Positions 8,210 through 16,261 of a DNA stretch of 20,486 nt are shown here, piece by piece. Under the pieces are notes generated by a model. It saw only the letters and a program-made list of their open reading frames with translations. It ran no database searches and was not told where the DNA came from. The position numbers and the translations under genes are program-made. The stretch is taken from contig JAZNOP010000132.1 in assembly GCA_045580875.1 (NCBI GenBank), positions 1 through 20,486 on the forward strand. The letters are read 5' to 3'. This stretch comes from SIG598 sp045580875 (GTDB taxonomy: Bacteria > Bacillota > Clostridia > Oscillospirales > Acutalibacteraceae). Numbering within the stretch: position 1 is the first letter of the stretch; each line of letters opens with the position of its first letter.

Positions 8210-8619
8210 GCCGGACAAGCATAAAAAGAATCAGCTATGCCGCCGCGGCGCTGGTGCTCATTGCTGTCGAGGTGCTCATCGCGCTGTTTGTACATGACAG
8301 CTTTGTGCGCCCCTATGTCGGTGATATGCTGGTCGTGGTGGTGATATGGGCGCTCGCGAGGGCTGTGTTTCCTGAGGGAGTGCGCCTTATGCCGCTGTAT
8401 GTGTTCATATTCGCCGCCGCAGTTGAGCTTATGCAGTATTTTGACATAGTGCGGCTGCTGGGACTGGAGAATAACCGCTTTTTCAGCATACTCATCGGCT
8501 CGACGGCGGATTTTAAGGACGTTGCCTGCTACGCGGCAGGCTGCCTTGCCGCTGCAGGAGCCGAGCTGATAATCAGAATCTGCGAAAAGAAGAAGGCAGA
8601 TAATAACGGCGTAAAATAA
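8206..8619 (+). CDS. Small membrane protein, DUF2809 family
   Basis: A 137-residue protein with about four membrane spans. The pattern VRPYVGDMLVVVVIWALAR, then FAAAVELMQYFDIVRLLGL, then STADFKDVACYAAGCLAA matches what I recall of the DUF2809 family: RPYxGD near the first span, an E-x-x-Q-Y motif, and a D-x-K-D motif before the last span. The function of the family is unknown. The start was set at the ATG 8206, which overlaps the stop of the lipoprotein gene as ATGA; a longer reading from 8173 would lie inside that gene and adds 11 residues with no fitting start. Translational coupling to the lipoprotein is likely. It ends with a short charged tail (CEKKKADNN). Confidence 0.85.
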   Translation: MSRTSIKRISYAAAALVLIAVEVLIALFVHDSFVRPYVGDMLVVVVIWALARAVFPEGVRLMPLYVFIFAAAVELMQYFDIVRLLGLENNRFFSILIGSTADFKDVACYAAGCLAAAGAELIIRICEKKKADNNGVK

Positions 8620-8646
8620 AGATGATAATATCAGGAGAAAATAACT

Positions 8647-9687
8647 GTGAGCAAAAATAACAGTGCTTCAGGAAACTTCTTCAGAGAAAAGGGCGTTACC
8701 TTTTCTCCGAGGGTATATTTTATAGATGCAATGGGAGCTATGGCATTCGGTCTGTTTGCTTCGCTCCTGATGGGTACAATATTCGGCACACTCGGCGAAA
8801 AGCTGGGAATCGACTTCCTTGTCACCGTTGCCGGATATGCAAAGCAGGTTACAGGCGCGGCACTCGGTCTGGCGATTGCATACTCGCTGGAGGCACCGCC
8901 GCTGGTGCTCTACACCTGCGCTGCGGTCGGTCTTGCCGGCTATGAGATCGGCGGTGCCGGTCCGGTGGGTGCATACTGCGCCGCCCTGATAGCCGCAGAA
9001 ATCGGCAAGCTTGTATCAAAGGAAACACGCATAGATATAATTCTCACACCGGCTGTCACCATGCTCTCGGGCGTGGCTGTGGCGACGTGGGTCGGTCCGT
9101 ATATCTCAAAGGCGATGACATGGTTCGGCGGTCTGATAATGGAGGCAACCGAGCTTCACCCGCTGCTGATGGGCGCGTTTGTTGCGGCGCTGACCGGAAT
9201 GGCGCTGACATTGCCGATATCCAGCGCGGCTATCTGCTGGTCGCTGGGACTTGCCGGACTTGCCGGAGGAGCTGCGACTGCCGGCTGCTGCGCTCAGATG
9301 ATAGGCTTTGCTGTCATGAGCTTCTACGACAACGGCTGGGGCGGTGTGCTGGCACAGGGTCTCGGCACATCAATGCTTCAGATGCCGAATATCGTGCGCC
9401 GTCCGGTGGTGTGGATACCGCCAATTCTCACCTCGATGGTGACCGGCGCGCTTTCCACCACTGTATTCAAGATGGAGAATATCCCCGAGGCGGCAGGAAT
9501 GGGCACCTGCGGACTTGTCGGTCCTATAGGTGTGCTGACAGCCATGGGAAGCGGTACGATGACCTGGCTTGGCATAGTGCTTATCTGCTTTGTCCTGCCC
9601 TGCGTGCTGACTCCGCTGTTTGCGTGGCCCTTCCGCTATTTCGGACTCATACAGGACGATGATCTGCTGCTGGACACCGGCTGCTGA
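8647..9687 (+). CDS. PTS EIIC-like multi-span membrane protein (PTS_EIIC_2 type)
   Basis: A 346-residue, very hydrophobic protein with about eight to ten spans. The beginning FFREKGVTFSPRVYFIDAMGAMAFGLFASLLMGTI and the Gly-rich GLAGYEIGGAGPVGAYCAALIAAEIGK, together with GLVGPIGVLTAMG near the end, resemble the PTS_EIIC_2 family annotated in many Clostridia as a PTS sugar transporter subunit IIC. No EIIA, EIIB or sugar enzyme gene is next to it, so the substrate and even true PTS function are open. The start is a GTG at 8647, with AGGAG at 8633-8637. It is only 27 bp after the DUF2809 gene and so may be transcribed with the module upstream. The stop is followed by 89 bp before the next gene. 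Confidence 0.8.
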   Translation: MSKNNSASGNFFREKGVTFSPRVYFIDAMGAMAFGLFASLLMGTIFGTLGEKLGIDFLVTVAGYAKQVTGAALGLAIAYSLEAPPLVLYTCAAVGLAGYEIGGAGPVGAYCAALIAAEIGKLVSKETRIDIILTPAVTMLSGVAVATWVGPYISKAMTWFGGLIMEATELHPLLMGAFVAALTGMALTLPISSAAICWSLGLAGLAGGAATAGCCAQMIGFAVMSFYDNGWGGVLAQGLGTSMLQMPNIVRRPVVWIPPILTSMVTGALSTTVFKMENIPEAAGMGTCGLVGPIGVLTAMGSGTMTWLGIVLICFVLPCVLTPLFAWPFRYFGLIQDDDLLLDTGC

Positions 9688-9776
9688 GGCATCGGGATTA
9701 TAATTGCGCACAATGAAATAACCGTAAACCGGATTTATATATCTTCAGATACATATCTTCAGAAAGGAACAACAAC

Positions 9777-10931
9777 ATGACCTACATCTTCATTTCCCCG
9801 AATTACCCTGCAGGACACTGGAAGTACATCGCCGCTCTGCGCAATGCCGGACACACCGTCCTCGGCATCGGCGATGCCGGCGCAGAGACCTTCCCGGCAG
9901 AGCTTCGCGGCAATCTTGATGAATACTACCGCGTGGGCGACCTGCACAACTACGACGAGGTCTACCGCGCAATCGGCTATTATATCAGCCGCTGGGGCAG
10001 AATAGACAATATCGAGAGCCTCAATCCCTACTGGAGCGACCTCGTGTTCTCCCTCTGTATGGAATTCATGCTCAGCGACAACACCGTATCCGAGCAGTAC
10101 GAGGCTTCTCTCACCGAGCGCATTGAGTGCGGTCTTCTGCCCGAATCGGTGCGTTACACCACTCTTGACGACGCAATTGAATTTGCAGAGAAGGTCGGAT
10201 ATCCGCTGCTGGCTGTGCCGGCAAGGAACAAGCGCCTTGGCAGCCGTCTTATCGCGGCTGAGGCAGGTCTGCGCAATCTTCTGCGCGGCGAAAAGAAGGG
10301 CGAGTGGGTGTTCTTTGCTCAGTATGACGGCGTTCCTGTGTCGGTTGACGGCATCTGGGCGGTCGATCCCGACGGAGAGAACGGCATCAGCCTCTGCTCG
10401 GCTCATGTATATATGACCGACGGCGGAATGTACAGCCTGCCTCACGACGAGGAGGTCTGCCACAAGGCATTCCACCTTGCTGAGCATACCTCGGTCAGCG
10501 GTTTCTTCCACATCGGCGGCGTAAAGCTGGCAAAGGGAATTACCGGCGTCGGAAAGAAGGGCGATATCGTGTTCAACTGGATAGACGATGCACCTCCTCA
10601 CGAGTATATCATCGAGTGCATGAATGCCGAGTTCGGTCAGGATATCCGCGCACTGTGGGCTGGAATCAGAACACAGGAGGAGGGCGAGGTGCTCGAGCTT
10701 GCACCGACAGGCTTTGCAGGCGCTGCATTCCGCACCTTTGAGCAGTCATACAAGAATCACCACGAGAAGATACTCAAAAAACTCAATATCAAGCTTCTTG
10801 ACCACGGCAGAACAAGCGAGTCCGACCGTGACAGATATCTTGATTACTACTATATCTTCAGCGGCAATGATGCAGCTGAGCTCAGACGTACCATAAAATA
10901 TGTTACCGAGGATTTCAAGAAATGCCAGTAA
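9777..10931 (+). CDS. ATP-grasp-like protein, possibly catalytically degenerate
   Basis: A 384-residue soluble protein. The N-terminus (IFISPNYPAGHWKYIAALRNAGHTVLGIGD, then LDEYYRVGDLHNYDEVYRAIGYYISRWGRIDNIESLNPYW) matches the pre-ATP-grasp domain of a family of carboxylate-amine ligase-like proteins that I recall as ISP-x-FP, YW, VLGIGD, EYYRV, YGKID, ESNNEYW. The following region should be the ATP-grasp fold (GYPLLAVPARNKRLG at 141-155, WVFFAQYDGVPVSVDGIW at about 177-194, FNWIDDAPP at 266-274). The usual VxKP lysine, the FHxEFF glutamate and the ExNxRP metal site are not clearly present: they read LAVPARNKR, SGFFHIGG and VFNWIDDAPP. The ATG at 9777 has AGAAAGGA upstream. Its last codons overlap the ecfA start by 10 nt, which points to coupled translation with an ECF transporter. 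Substrate unknown. Confidence 0.75.
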   Translation: MTYIFISPNYPAGHWKYIAALRNAGHTVLGIGDAGAETFPAELRGNLDEYYRVGDLHNYDEVYRAIGYYISRWGRIDNIESLNPYWSDLVFSLCMEFMLSDNTVSEQYEASLTERIECGLLPESVRYTTLDDAIEFAEKVGYPLLAVPARNKRLGSRLIAAEAGLRNLLRGEKKGEWVFFAQYDGVPVSVDGIWAVDPDGENGISLCSAHVYMTDGGMYSLPHDEEVCHKAFHLAEHTSVSGFFHIGGVKLAKGITGVGKKGDIVFNWIDDAPPHEYIIECMNAEFGQDIRALWAGIRTQEEGEVLELAPTGFAGAAFRTFEQSYKNHHEKILKKLNIKLLDHGRTSESDRDRYLDYYYIFSGNDAAELRRTIKYVTEDFKKCQ

Positions 10932-11794
10932 TTGAAGCCAGATCACTTTCACTTGTATATTCACCGAAAACTCCGCTTGAGGTAAAAGCGCTCGAGGATT
11001 GTTCGTTTTCTCTCGAGCAGGGAGAGCTGATGTGCATTATCGGACACACCGGCTCGGGCAAGTCTACCCTTGTGCAGATGCTCAACGGTCTGCTCAGACC
11101 CACATCAGGTACTGTGCTGCTCGACGGCAGGGATATATTCGCCGACAAAAAGTCGCTGCGTGATGCGCGCTTTCAGGTCGGTCTTGTGTTCCAGTATCCC
11201 GAGCATCAGCTTTTCGAGGAGACGGTGTACAAGGATATAGCCTTCGGACCGAAGAACAAGGGGCTTTCCGGCGACGCGCTGGATACCGCAGTGCGCGAGG
11301 CGGCTATGTTTGCCGGACTCAAGGAAAAGCTGCTGATGAAGTCTCCCTTTGACCTTTCGGGCGGAGAGAAGCGCCGCGCCGCTATCGCCGGAGTTATGGC
11401 GATGCGTCCCCGTGTGCTTATACTTGACGAGCCGACTGCCGGACTCGACCCCATGGGCCGCGCACGTATGCTCGAGCGCATAATGGAATACCGCGACAGG
11501 ACCGGCAGCAGCGTCATTCTCGTCTCCCACACCATGGAGGACGTGGCAAGATGCGCTGACAAGGTACTGGTGCTCAATCACGGAAAGGTGCAGCAGTGCG
11601 CCCCGACAGCTGAGGTTTTCGCCAATGCAGCGCAGCTTGAGCAGATAGGTCTGCGCGTTCCGCAGATAACCAGAGTGTTCCTCGAGCTCGAGCGGCTGGG
11701 ATTACCGGTCGATACATCGGTACACACTGTTGACAGAGGCGTAGAGGAGATTCTCCGCCTTGTCGGAAAGGCAGGTGAGCGCCATGCTGAGTGA
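10922..11794 (+). CDS. ecfA2: ECF transporter ATPase, EcfA2 type
   Basis: A 290-residue ATP-binding subunit of an energy-coupling factor transporter, which powers uptake of vitamins or metals by separate S components. Walker A GHTGSGKST is at 41-49, the Q-loop (VFQYPEHQLFEETVYKDIAFGPKN) at about 89-112, the signature LSGGE at 145-149, Walker B VLILDEP at 165-171 and the switch His at 203 (VSHTMED). The QYPEHQLFEETV segment is typical of EcfA. The match to the YSPKTPLEVKALEDCSF start and C-terminal extension fits the EcfA2 branch rather than EcfA1; this is a judgement from memory. The ATG at 10922 overlaps the ATP-grasp stop. In many Firmicutes ecfA1 precedes this gene; here the ATP-grasp gene is in that place. 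ecfT follows with an 11-nt overlap. Confidence 0.92.
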   Translation: MPVIEARSLSLVYSPKTPLEVKALEDCSFSLEQGELMCIIGHTGSGKSTLVQMLNGLLRPTSGTVLLDGRDIFADKKSLRDARFQVGLVFQYPEHQLFEETVYKDIAFGPKNKGLSGDALDTAVREAAMFAGLKEKLLMKSPFDLSGGEKRRAAIAGVMAMRPRVLILDEPTAGLDPMGRARMLERIMEYRDRTGSSVILVSHTMEDVARCADKVLVLNHGKVQQCAPTAEVFANAAQLEQIGLRVPQITRVFLELERLGLPVDTSVHTVDRGVEEILRLVGKAGERHAE

Positions 11795-12662
11795 TATCAC
11801 CATAGGTCAGTATTATCCGGCGAAGTCGTTTGTACACAGGATAGACCCGCGCGTCAAGATAATACTGCTCATCGCGCAGATAACCATGCTCTTTATCGCA
11901 AACACCGTTCCGGCGTGTCTGTTTGCGGTGGTTGCCGTTCTGCTGACAGTGGCGCTGTCAAAGGTGCCGCTCAGACTTTATTTCGGCAGTCTCAAGGCAA
12001 TATGGTTTCTTGTGCTGCTGACCTCTCTGCTCAATATGTTCTACGTCAAGGGCAATGTGCTCTTTGAGATAGGACCGCTTTCTGTAAGCTTTGAGGGCGT
12101 GCGCCAGAGCTGCATAATCGCTCTGCGCCTTGTCTGTCTGATAATCATCAGCTCAACGCTGACCTTCACATCAACTCCCACCGAGCTGACCGGAGCGATA
12201 GAGAGTCTGCTCTCACCGCTCAAGATATTCAAGCTGCCGGTGCATGACCTTGCTATGCTTATGACCATTGCACTGCGCTTTGTTCCCACCCTGCTCGAGG
12301 AGGCGGAGAAGATAATGAGTGCCCAGAAGGCGCGCGGTGCCGACCTTGAGTCGGGCAATGTATTCCAGCGCGTCAAGGCGCTTATTCCCATACTCATTCC
12401 GCTTATCGTTTCGGCATTCCGCCGCGCCTACGATCTTGCGCTGGCGATGGAGTGCCGCTGCTACACCGACGGCAAGGGCAGAACACGTCTCAATCAGATG
12501 AAGACCGGTCTGCGCGATTTTGTCGCCATTGTGCTGGTCGCCGGCAGCATTGTCATCGTAGTGATGCTCAACAATGCCCCACACTGGAGCGTACTGCTGC
12601 AGCAGGGCATGGAGCTCACAAAGGGGCTTTACGCACAGGCGACAGAAGCTCTTGCGAAGTAA
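11784..12662 (+). CDS. ecfT: ECF transporter transmembrane scaffold EcfT
   Basis: The membrane scaffold of an ECF transporter, which couples the ATPases to an S component. About 292 residues from the ATG at 11784, with hydrophobic segments at about 27-60, 62-82, 107-126 and near the end (IVLVAGSIVIVVML). The start MLSDITIGQYYPAKSFVHRIDPRVKI is a clear EcfT hallmark. The coupling motif with ARG is seen (AQKARGADLESG at about 181-192) and a second one follows (ECRCYTDGKGRTRL). A TTG at 11760 in the same frame would lie inside ecfA2, so 11784 (AGGTGA upstream) is chosen. It overlaps ecfA2 by 11 nt. truA follows after 51 bp, the classic ecfA-ecfT-truA order in Firmicutes. Confidence 0.95.
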   Translation: MLSDITIGQYYPAKSFVHRIDPRVKIILLIAQITMLFIANTVPACLFAVVAVLLTVALSKVPLRLYFGSLKAIWFLVLLTSLLNMFYVKGNVLFEIGPLSVSFEGVRQSCIIALRLVCLIIISSTLTFTSTPTELTGAIESLLSPLKIFKLPVHDLAMLMTIALRFVPTLLEEAEKIMSAQKARGADLESGNVFQRVKALIPILIPLIVSAFRRAYDLALAMECRCYTDGKGRTRLNQMKTGLRDFVAIVLVAGSIVIVVMLNNAPHWSVLLQQGMELTKGLYAQATEALAK

Positions 12663-12713
12663 GCAAAGCAATAATAAACAGGCAACTAATAAAATCAATA
12701 AGAGGAGAACGCC

Positions 12714-13460
12714 ATGCGCAAGCTGCTGCTGACAATTTCATACGACGGCAGACCCTATCACGGCTGGCAGATTCAGCAGAATGCGCTGACCGTGCAGGCT
12801 GTGCTGCAGGAGGCGCTGGCGGCGATATTCGGTGCCGCTCCGCCTATCAAGGGCTGCTCACGCACCGACACCGGCGTTCATGCACGCCGTTTCTGCGTCA
12901 GTCTTGAGACCGAAAGCTCCATTCCCTGCGAGCGGCTTATTATGGCGCTCAACGCTCATCTGCCCGATTCTGTGGCGGCTCTCGACTGCCGCGAGGTGCC
13001 GGAGGATTTCCACGCACGCTACAGCGCTCTCGGTAAGCAGTACAGCTATGAGATATGGAACAGCCCGCGCAGAAATCCCTTCCTGTGCGGACTTGCAACA
13101 CATTACCCTGTGCGCCTTGATGAGGATTCCATGAGAAAAAACGGTCAGGCGCTTATCGGAAGGCATGATTTTGCCTCCTTCTGCGCCGCCGGAAGCTCGG
13201 TGGAGGATACCGTCCGCACCGTCACCCACTTCAACGTCGTGCGTGAGGGGGATATGGTGCGCATAGTAATAGCCGCCGACGGATTTCTATATAATATGGT
13301 AAGAATTATTGCCGGCACCCTTATCGACATGGAGCGCGGAAAGCGCGAAAAGGGGAGCATGGCGGCGATAATCGAGGCAAAGGACCGATCGGCAGCCGGC
13401 TTTACAGCGCCGCCCGAGGGGCTTTATCTCGAACAGGTTTTTTATAACCTTGACGACTGA
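12714..13460 (+). CDS. truA: tRNA pseudouridine(38-40) synthase TruA
   Basis: A 248-residue TruA, which converts U38-U40 of the tRNA anticodon arm to pseudouridine. The start LLLTISYDGRPYHGWQIQ is typical. The catalytic Asp is residue 52 in GCSRTDTGVHA. Other family motifs seen are ALNAHLPDSV, FHARYSALGKQYSYEIW, RHDFASFCAAGSS, DGFLYNMVRIIAGTLI and the closing SAAGFTAPPEGLYLEQV. Length is normal for a bacterial TruA. AGGAG lies before the ATG at 12714. It follows ecfT by 51 bp and is probably in the same operon, a common arrangement in Firmicutes without an obvious functional link. Confidence 0.97.
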   Translation: MRKLLLTISYDGRPYHGWQIQQNALTVQAVLQEALAAIFGAAPPIKGCSRTDTGVHARRFCVSLETESSIPCERLIMALNAHLPDSVAALDCREVPEDFHARYSALGKQYSYEIWNSPRRNPFLCGLATHYPVRLDEDSMRKNGQALIGRHDFASFCAAGSSVEDTVRTVTHFNVVREGDMVRIVIAADGFLYNMVRIIAGTLIDMERGKREKGSMAAIIEAKDRSAAGFTAPPEGLYLEQVFYNLDD

Positions 13461-13513
13461 TTGGAATAAATTTCAAAAAAATAACAGCTTGTATACCGGT
13501 CGGGGGCGGATTT

Positions 13514-14503
13514 ATGAAGGTTTCCAGAAGAAAAAAGAATATAGTCGTGCTCGACAGCGGCATAGGCAAGGTCAACCGCACCACCCGTATGTTTGTCTCC
13601 CGCGAGGAGGTCAGGCGCAAGCAGGCAGGCATTGCCGTCGTTGTGATGGCGTGTGCCTTTGCGGTCATGCTGGCGCTTTTCGGCTCGATTTCGGTGCTGA
13701 CCGAGATTGCCCGTCCGGAAATTGAGAATCAGCTTCCGGGTGTTTCGGCAGATGCGGCGCAGTTTGACGACGATGATGCCATGACAATTGCCGTTATCCG
13801 CGATGATGACGACGGTGTGCCGGAGCAGCTCATGCTGGTGCGGTTTGAGGCATCGGAAGAGCGGATATATGTCACCGGTCTGCCGCTTGAGACCGAGGTC
13901 GATGAAAAGACGCTGATGGATTATTACAAGGCAGGCGGCATAAAATCGCTCAGGGCCGCACTCGAGGTGCTGGTCGACTGCAGCTCGGTGTATACTCTTC
14001 GCTATGATTATGTCCAGACGAGAAAGCTGATAAACTACTTCGACGGCGTGACAATAACCCTCGATTACGGCATAAGCTACCAGTCTCCTGACGGCAATCG
14101 CAATGTAAACGTTGTTGCCGGAACAAGACTCTACACCGGCTGGGAGATAGCCCGTCTGCTCGATTATCCCGGCTGGGAGGGCGGCAGGGAAGAGCAGCTG
14201 AGTATGTATACCTACGTGCTCGAGCAGTTCCTTGACCAGAATTTCAGAAATTTTGACGAACAGAAGCTTCAGAAATTCTACGCGCACGTGTGCGCCTATT
14301 CTGAGAATGACATATCAACCAGCGAGTTCCACGCAGCAAATGCCGGACTTCTCCACATTTCCAGCCTGCCTGTGGGAGAACGCACAATGCGTATCGATGC
14401 ACAGGCGACAAAGACCGCTGACGGCAATTATCTGTATGAGGGCGATGAACTGGTGCTGCTCAGAGCGGCATTCGGCGACCGCGACCCTGAGGAAAAGGAA
14501 TAA
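13514..14503 (+). CDS. Divergent LytR-CpsA-Psr (LCP)-like membrane protein
   Basis: A 329-residue protein: a basic cytoplasmic lead, one membrane span (about 38-61, AGIAVVVMACAFAVMLALFGSISV), and an outer domain. That domain follows the LCP order: YVTGLPLETEVDEKTLMDYYKAGGIKSLRAALEVLVDCSSVYTLRYDYVQTRKLINYFDG, then a long insert-like strand, then VVAGTRLYTGWEIARLLDYPG. In LCP enzymes, which ligate polymers such as teichoic acids to peptidoglycan, several conserved Arg and Asp residues hold the pyrophosphate. Some of these look replaced here (SIPRD becomes TGLPLE), so it may not be an active ligase. The ribosome binding site is weak (GGGGGCGG before the ATG at 13514). It lies 53 bp after truA and 80 bp before the lipoprotein gene. 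Family call is moderate. Confidence 0.65.
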   Translation: MKVSRRKKNIVVLDSGIGKVNRTTRMFVSREEVRRKQAGIAVVVMACAFAVMLALFGSISVLTEIARPEIENQLPGVSADAAQFDDDDAMTIAVIRDDDDGVPEQLMLVRFEASEERIYVTGLPLETEVDEKTLMDYYKAGGIKSLRAALEVLVDCSSVYTLRYDYVQTRKLINYFDGVTITLDYGISYQSPDGNRNVNVVAGTRLYTGWEIARLLDYPGWEGGREEQLSMYTYVLEQFLDQNFRNFDEQKLQKFYAHVCAYSENDISTSEFHAANAGLLHISSLPVGERTMRIDAQATKTADGNYLYEGDELVLLRAAFGDRDPEEKE

Positions 14504-14583
14504 CAGCGGCATGGAGAGTTATAATCAGGGCAGCAATTAAATAATGAAAATAAAGACAGGGAATTCCGGAAAGGGAAATGTCT

Positions 14584-16215
14584 ATGTATAGAAAAGCAAA
14601 GAGATGGATAATGCGTGCAGCGGCGGCAATTATGACCGCGGTGCTGATGCTTGTGCCGCTTTCGGCGTGCAGTGAGGATACCGGCGGCAGGGACTATGCC
14701 TTCAGCTATTCGCTCACAAGCAATCCGAAAAACCTTGACCCGCAGATGGCGAGCGACAACAACTCGCTGATGATAATCAAGAATATCTTTGAGGGGCTTA
14801 TGCGTGTCGGTCCTGACGGCGAGCTGATAAACGGCGTTGCCGAATCCTATACCGTGAACGACGACTATACCGAATATGTATTCCATCTGAGAGATGATGC
14901 AAAATGGTCGGACGGCACACAGGTCACCGCATACGATTTTGCCTTTGCGTGGAAACGCGCGCTCGATCCGACGACAAAGTCATCAACGGCGGCTTCGCTT
15001 TACTGTATCCGCAACGCTGCGGCGGTCAATGCCGGAACGCTTGCGGCAGATGAGCTGGGTGTTACAATAATCGATGCGCTGACCCTCAAGGTTACGCTGG
15101 AATACCCTTATGCGGAGTTTCCGCTGCAGACGACCCTTGCGGTGTATATGCCCTGCAACGAGAAGTTCTTTGAGAGCACCGGCGGTCACTACGGACTTGA
15201 TGATATCTATGTGCTGTGCAACGGTCCGTTCTATCTGGTAGAGAAGAGCTGGTCGCACGACAACTACATCTATGTAATGCGCAACGAGCAGTACAAGGGC
15301 GAAAATACCGTTGCTCCGAGACGTATATATTTCGGAATCAGAGCCAGAAGCACCGATTATCTCGACCTGCTTGAGGATACCGTCGAGGCGGCAAAGATCG
15401 AGTCGCACAATATCGAGGAGCTTACCGGCGAGACCGATTATCTGACCTACACCTATACCGACTGCACATGGGGTCTGCTCTTCAACACCGAGGCAACAGG
15501 CTTCCAGGACGCCTACGTAAGACAGGCGTTTTCGCTGTGTGTCGAGAATTATATGTATGAGGAATATATGCCGGACAACACTCAGGTCGCCTATGATATC
15601 ATTCCGCCGGCAACAAAGCTCAACGGTGTGCTTTACCGCGAGCTGGCAGGCAGCGGAATGAAGCTGAAGCCCGACCCTGCATCGGCATATCCGCTGCTCA
15701 AGAGAGGTCTGAGCAATCAGGAAAGAAGCAATATGCCCACCATTACTGTCATCTGCCCGAATGACGAGGAGTACGTCGAGATGATGCAGCAGCTGGTGCA
15801 GTCATGGCAGGATAATCTGCTTATCTATGTAAACCTCGAGCCGCTGGGCGAATCAACACTGGCAAACCGTGTCAATATCGGTGATTTCCAGATTGCTCTT
15901 TGGTGCCTTGACCCGTCGAATGACGGTCCGCTCAACTGCCTTGAGATGTTCGATTCGTCCACCTATTACAATCCGGCAAATCTCAAGAGCGGAGCATTCG
16001 ACCACCTGATCGACATATCGTCAGCAAAGACAAACACCGAGGATATACTCGCGCCGCTTGCCGCCGCTGAGAAATATCTCAACGACATGGCGGTATTTTT
16101 CCCGATGTTCTACGAAACAACCTATTACGCAACCTGGAACACCGTCGAGGGCATTTATTTCTCCCCCTTTGACGGCACTGCAGACTTCACCTGCGCCCTG
16201 TGCTATGAGGATTAA
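14584..16215 (+). CDS. OppA-like ABC transporter substrate-binding lipoprotein (SBP family 5)
   Basis: About 543 residues. The lipoprotein signal is MYRKAKRWIMRAAAAIMTAV, then LMLVPLSAC with the lipidated Cys at residue 29. The mature protein has the SBP family 5 pattern: NPKNLDPQMASDNNSLMIIKNIFEGLMRVGPDGEL, NGVAESYTVNDDYTEYVFHLRDDAKWSDGTQVTAYDFAFAWKRALDP, YPLLKRGLSNQ near residue 375, and a closing FFPMFYETTYYATWNTVEGIYFSPFDG. These proteins bind oligopeptides for Opp/Dpp-type importers. The permease and ATPase genes are not next to it. Of two ATGs (14578 and 14584), the second is preferred because AAAGGG at 14570-14575 is 8 nt from it but only 2 nt from the first. Confidence 0.92.
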   Translation: MYRKAKRWIMRAAAAIMTAVLMLVPLSACSEDTGGRDYAFSYSLTSNPKNLDPQMASDNNSLMIIKNIFEGLMRVGPDGELINGVAESYTVNDDYTEYVFHLRDDAKWSDGTQVTAYDFAFAWKRALDPTTKSSTAASLYCIRNAAAVNAGTLAADELGVTIIDALTLKVTLEYPYAEFPLQTTLAVYMPCNEKFFESTGGHYGLDDIYVLCNGPFYLVEKSWSHDNYIYVMRNEQYKGENTVAPRRIYFGIRARSTDYLDLLEDTVEAAKIESHNIEELTGETDYLTYTYTDCTWGLLFNTEATGFQDAYVRQAFSLCVENYMYEEYMPDNTQVAYDIIPPATKLNGVLYRELAGSGMKLKPDPASAYPLLKRGLSNQERSNMPTITVICPNDEEYVEMMQQLVQSWQDNLLIYVNLEPLGESTLANRVNIGDFQIALWCLDPSNDGPLNCLEMFDSSTYYNPANLKSGAFDHLIDISSAKTNTEDILAPLAAAEKYLNDMAVFFPMFYETTYYATWNTVEGIYFSPFDGTADFTCALCYED

Positions 16216-16261
16216 AGACAGATAAATTCTGGTTTAGCGCACTAGTTTGATGGCGCAATTT

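Noticed and set aside
9739..9763. Tandem ATATCTTCAGA before the ATP-grasp gene
   Set aside because: Only two copies of 11 bp with a 3-nt gap; too little to call an operator, though it overlaps the ribosome binding site region.
14511..14540. A nine-residue frame (MESYNQGSN) before the OppA-like gene, possible leader peptide
   Set aside because: No ribosome binding site and no attenuator-like stems after it.
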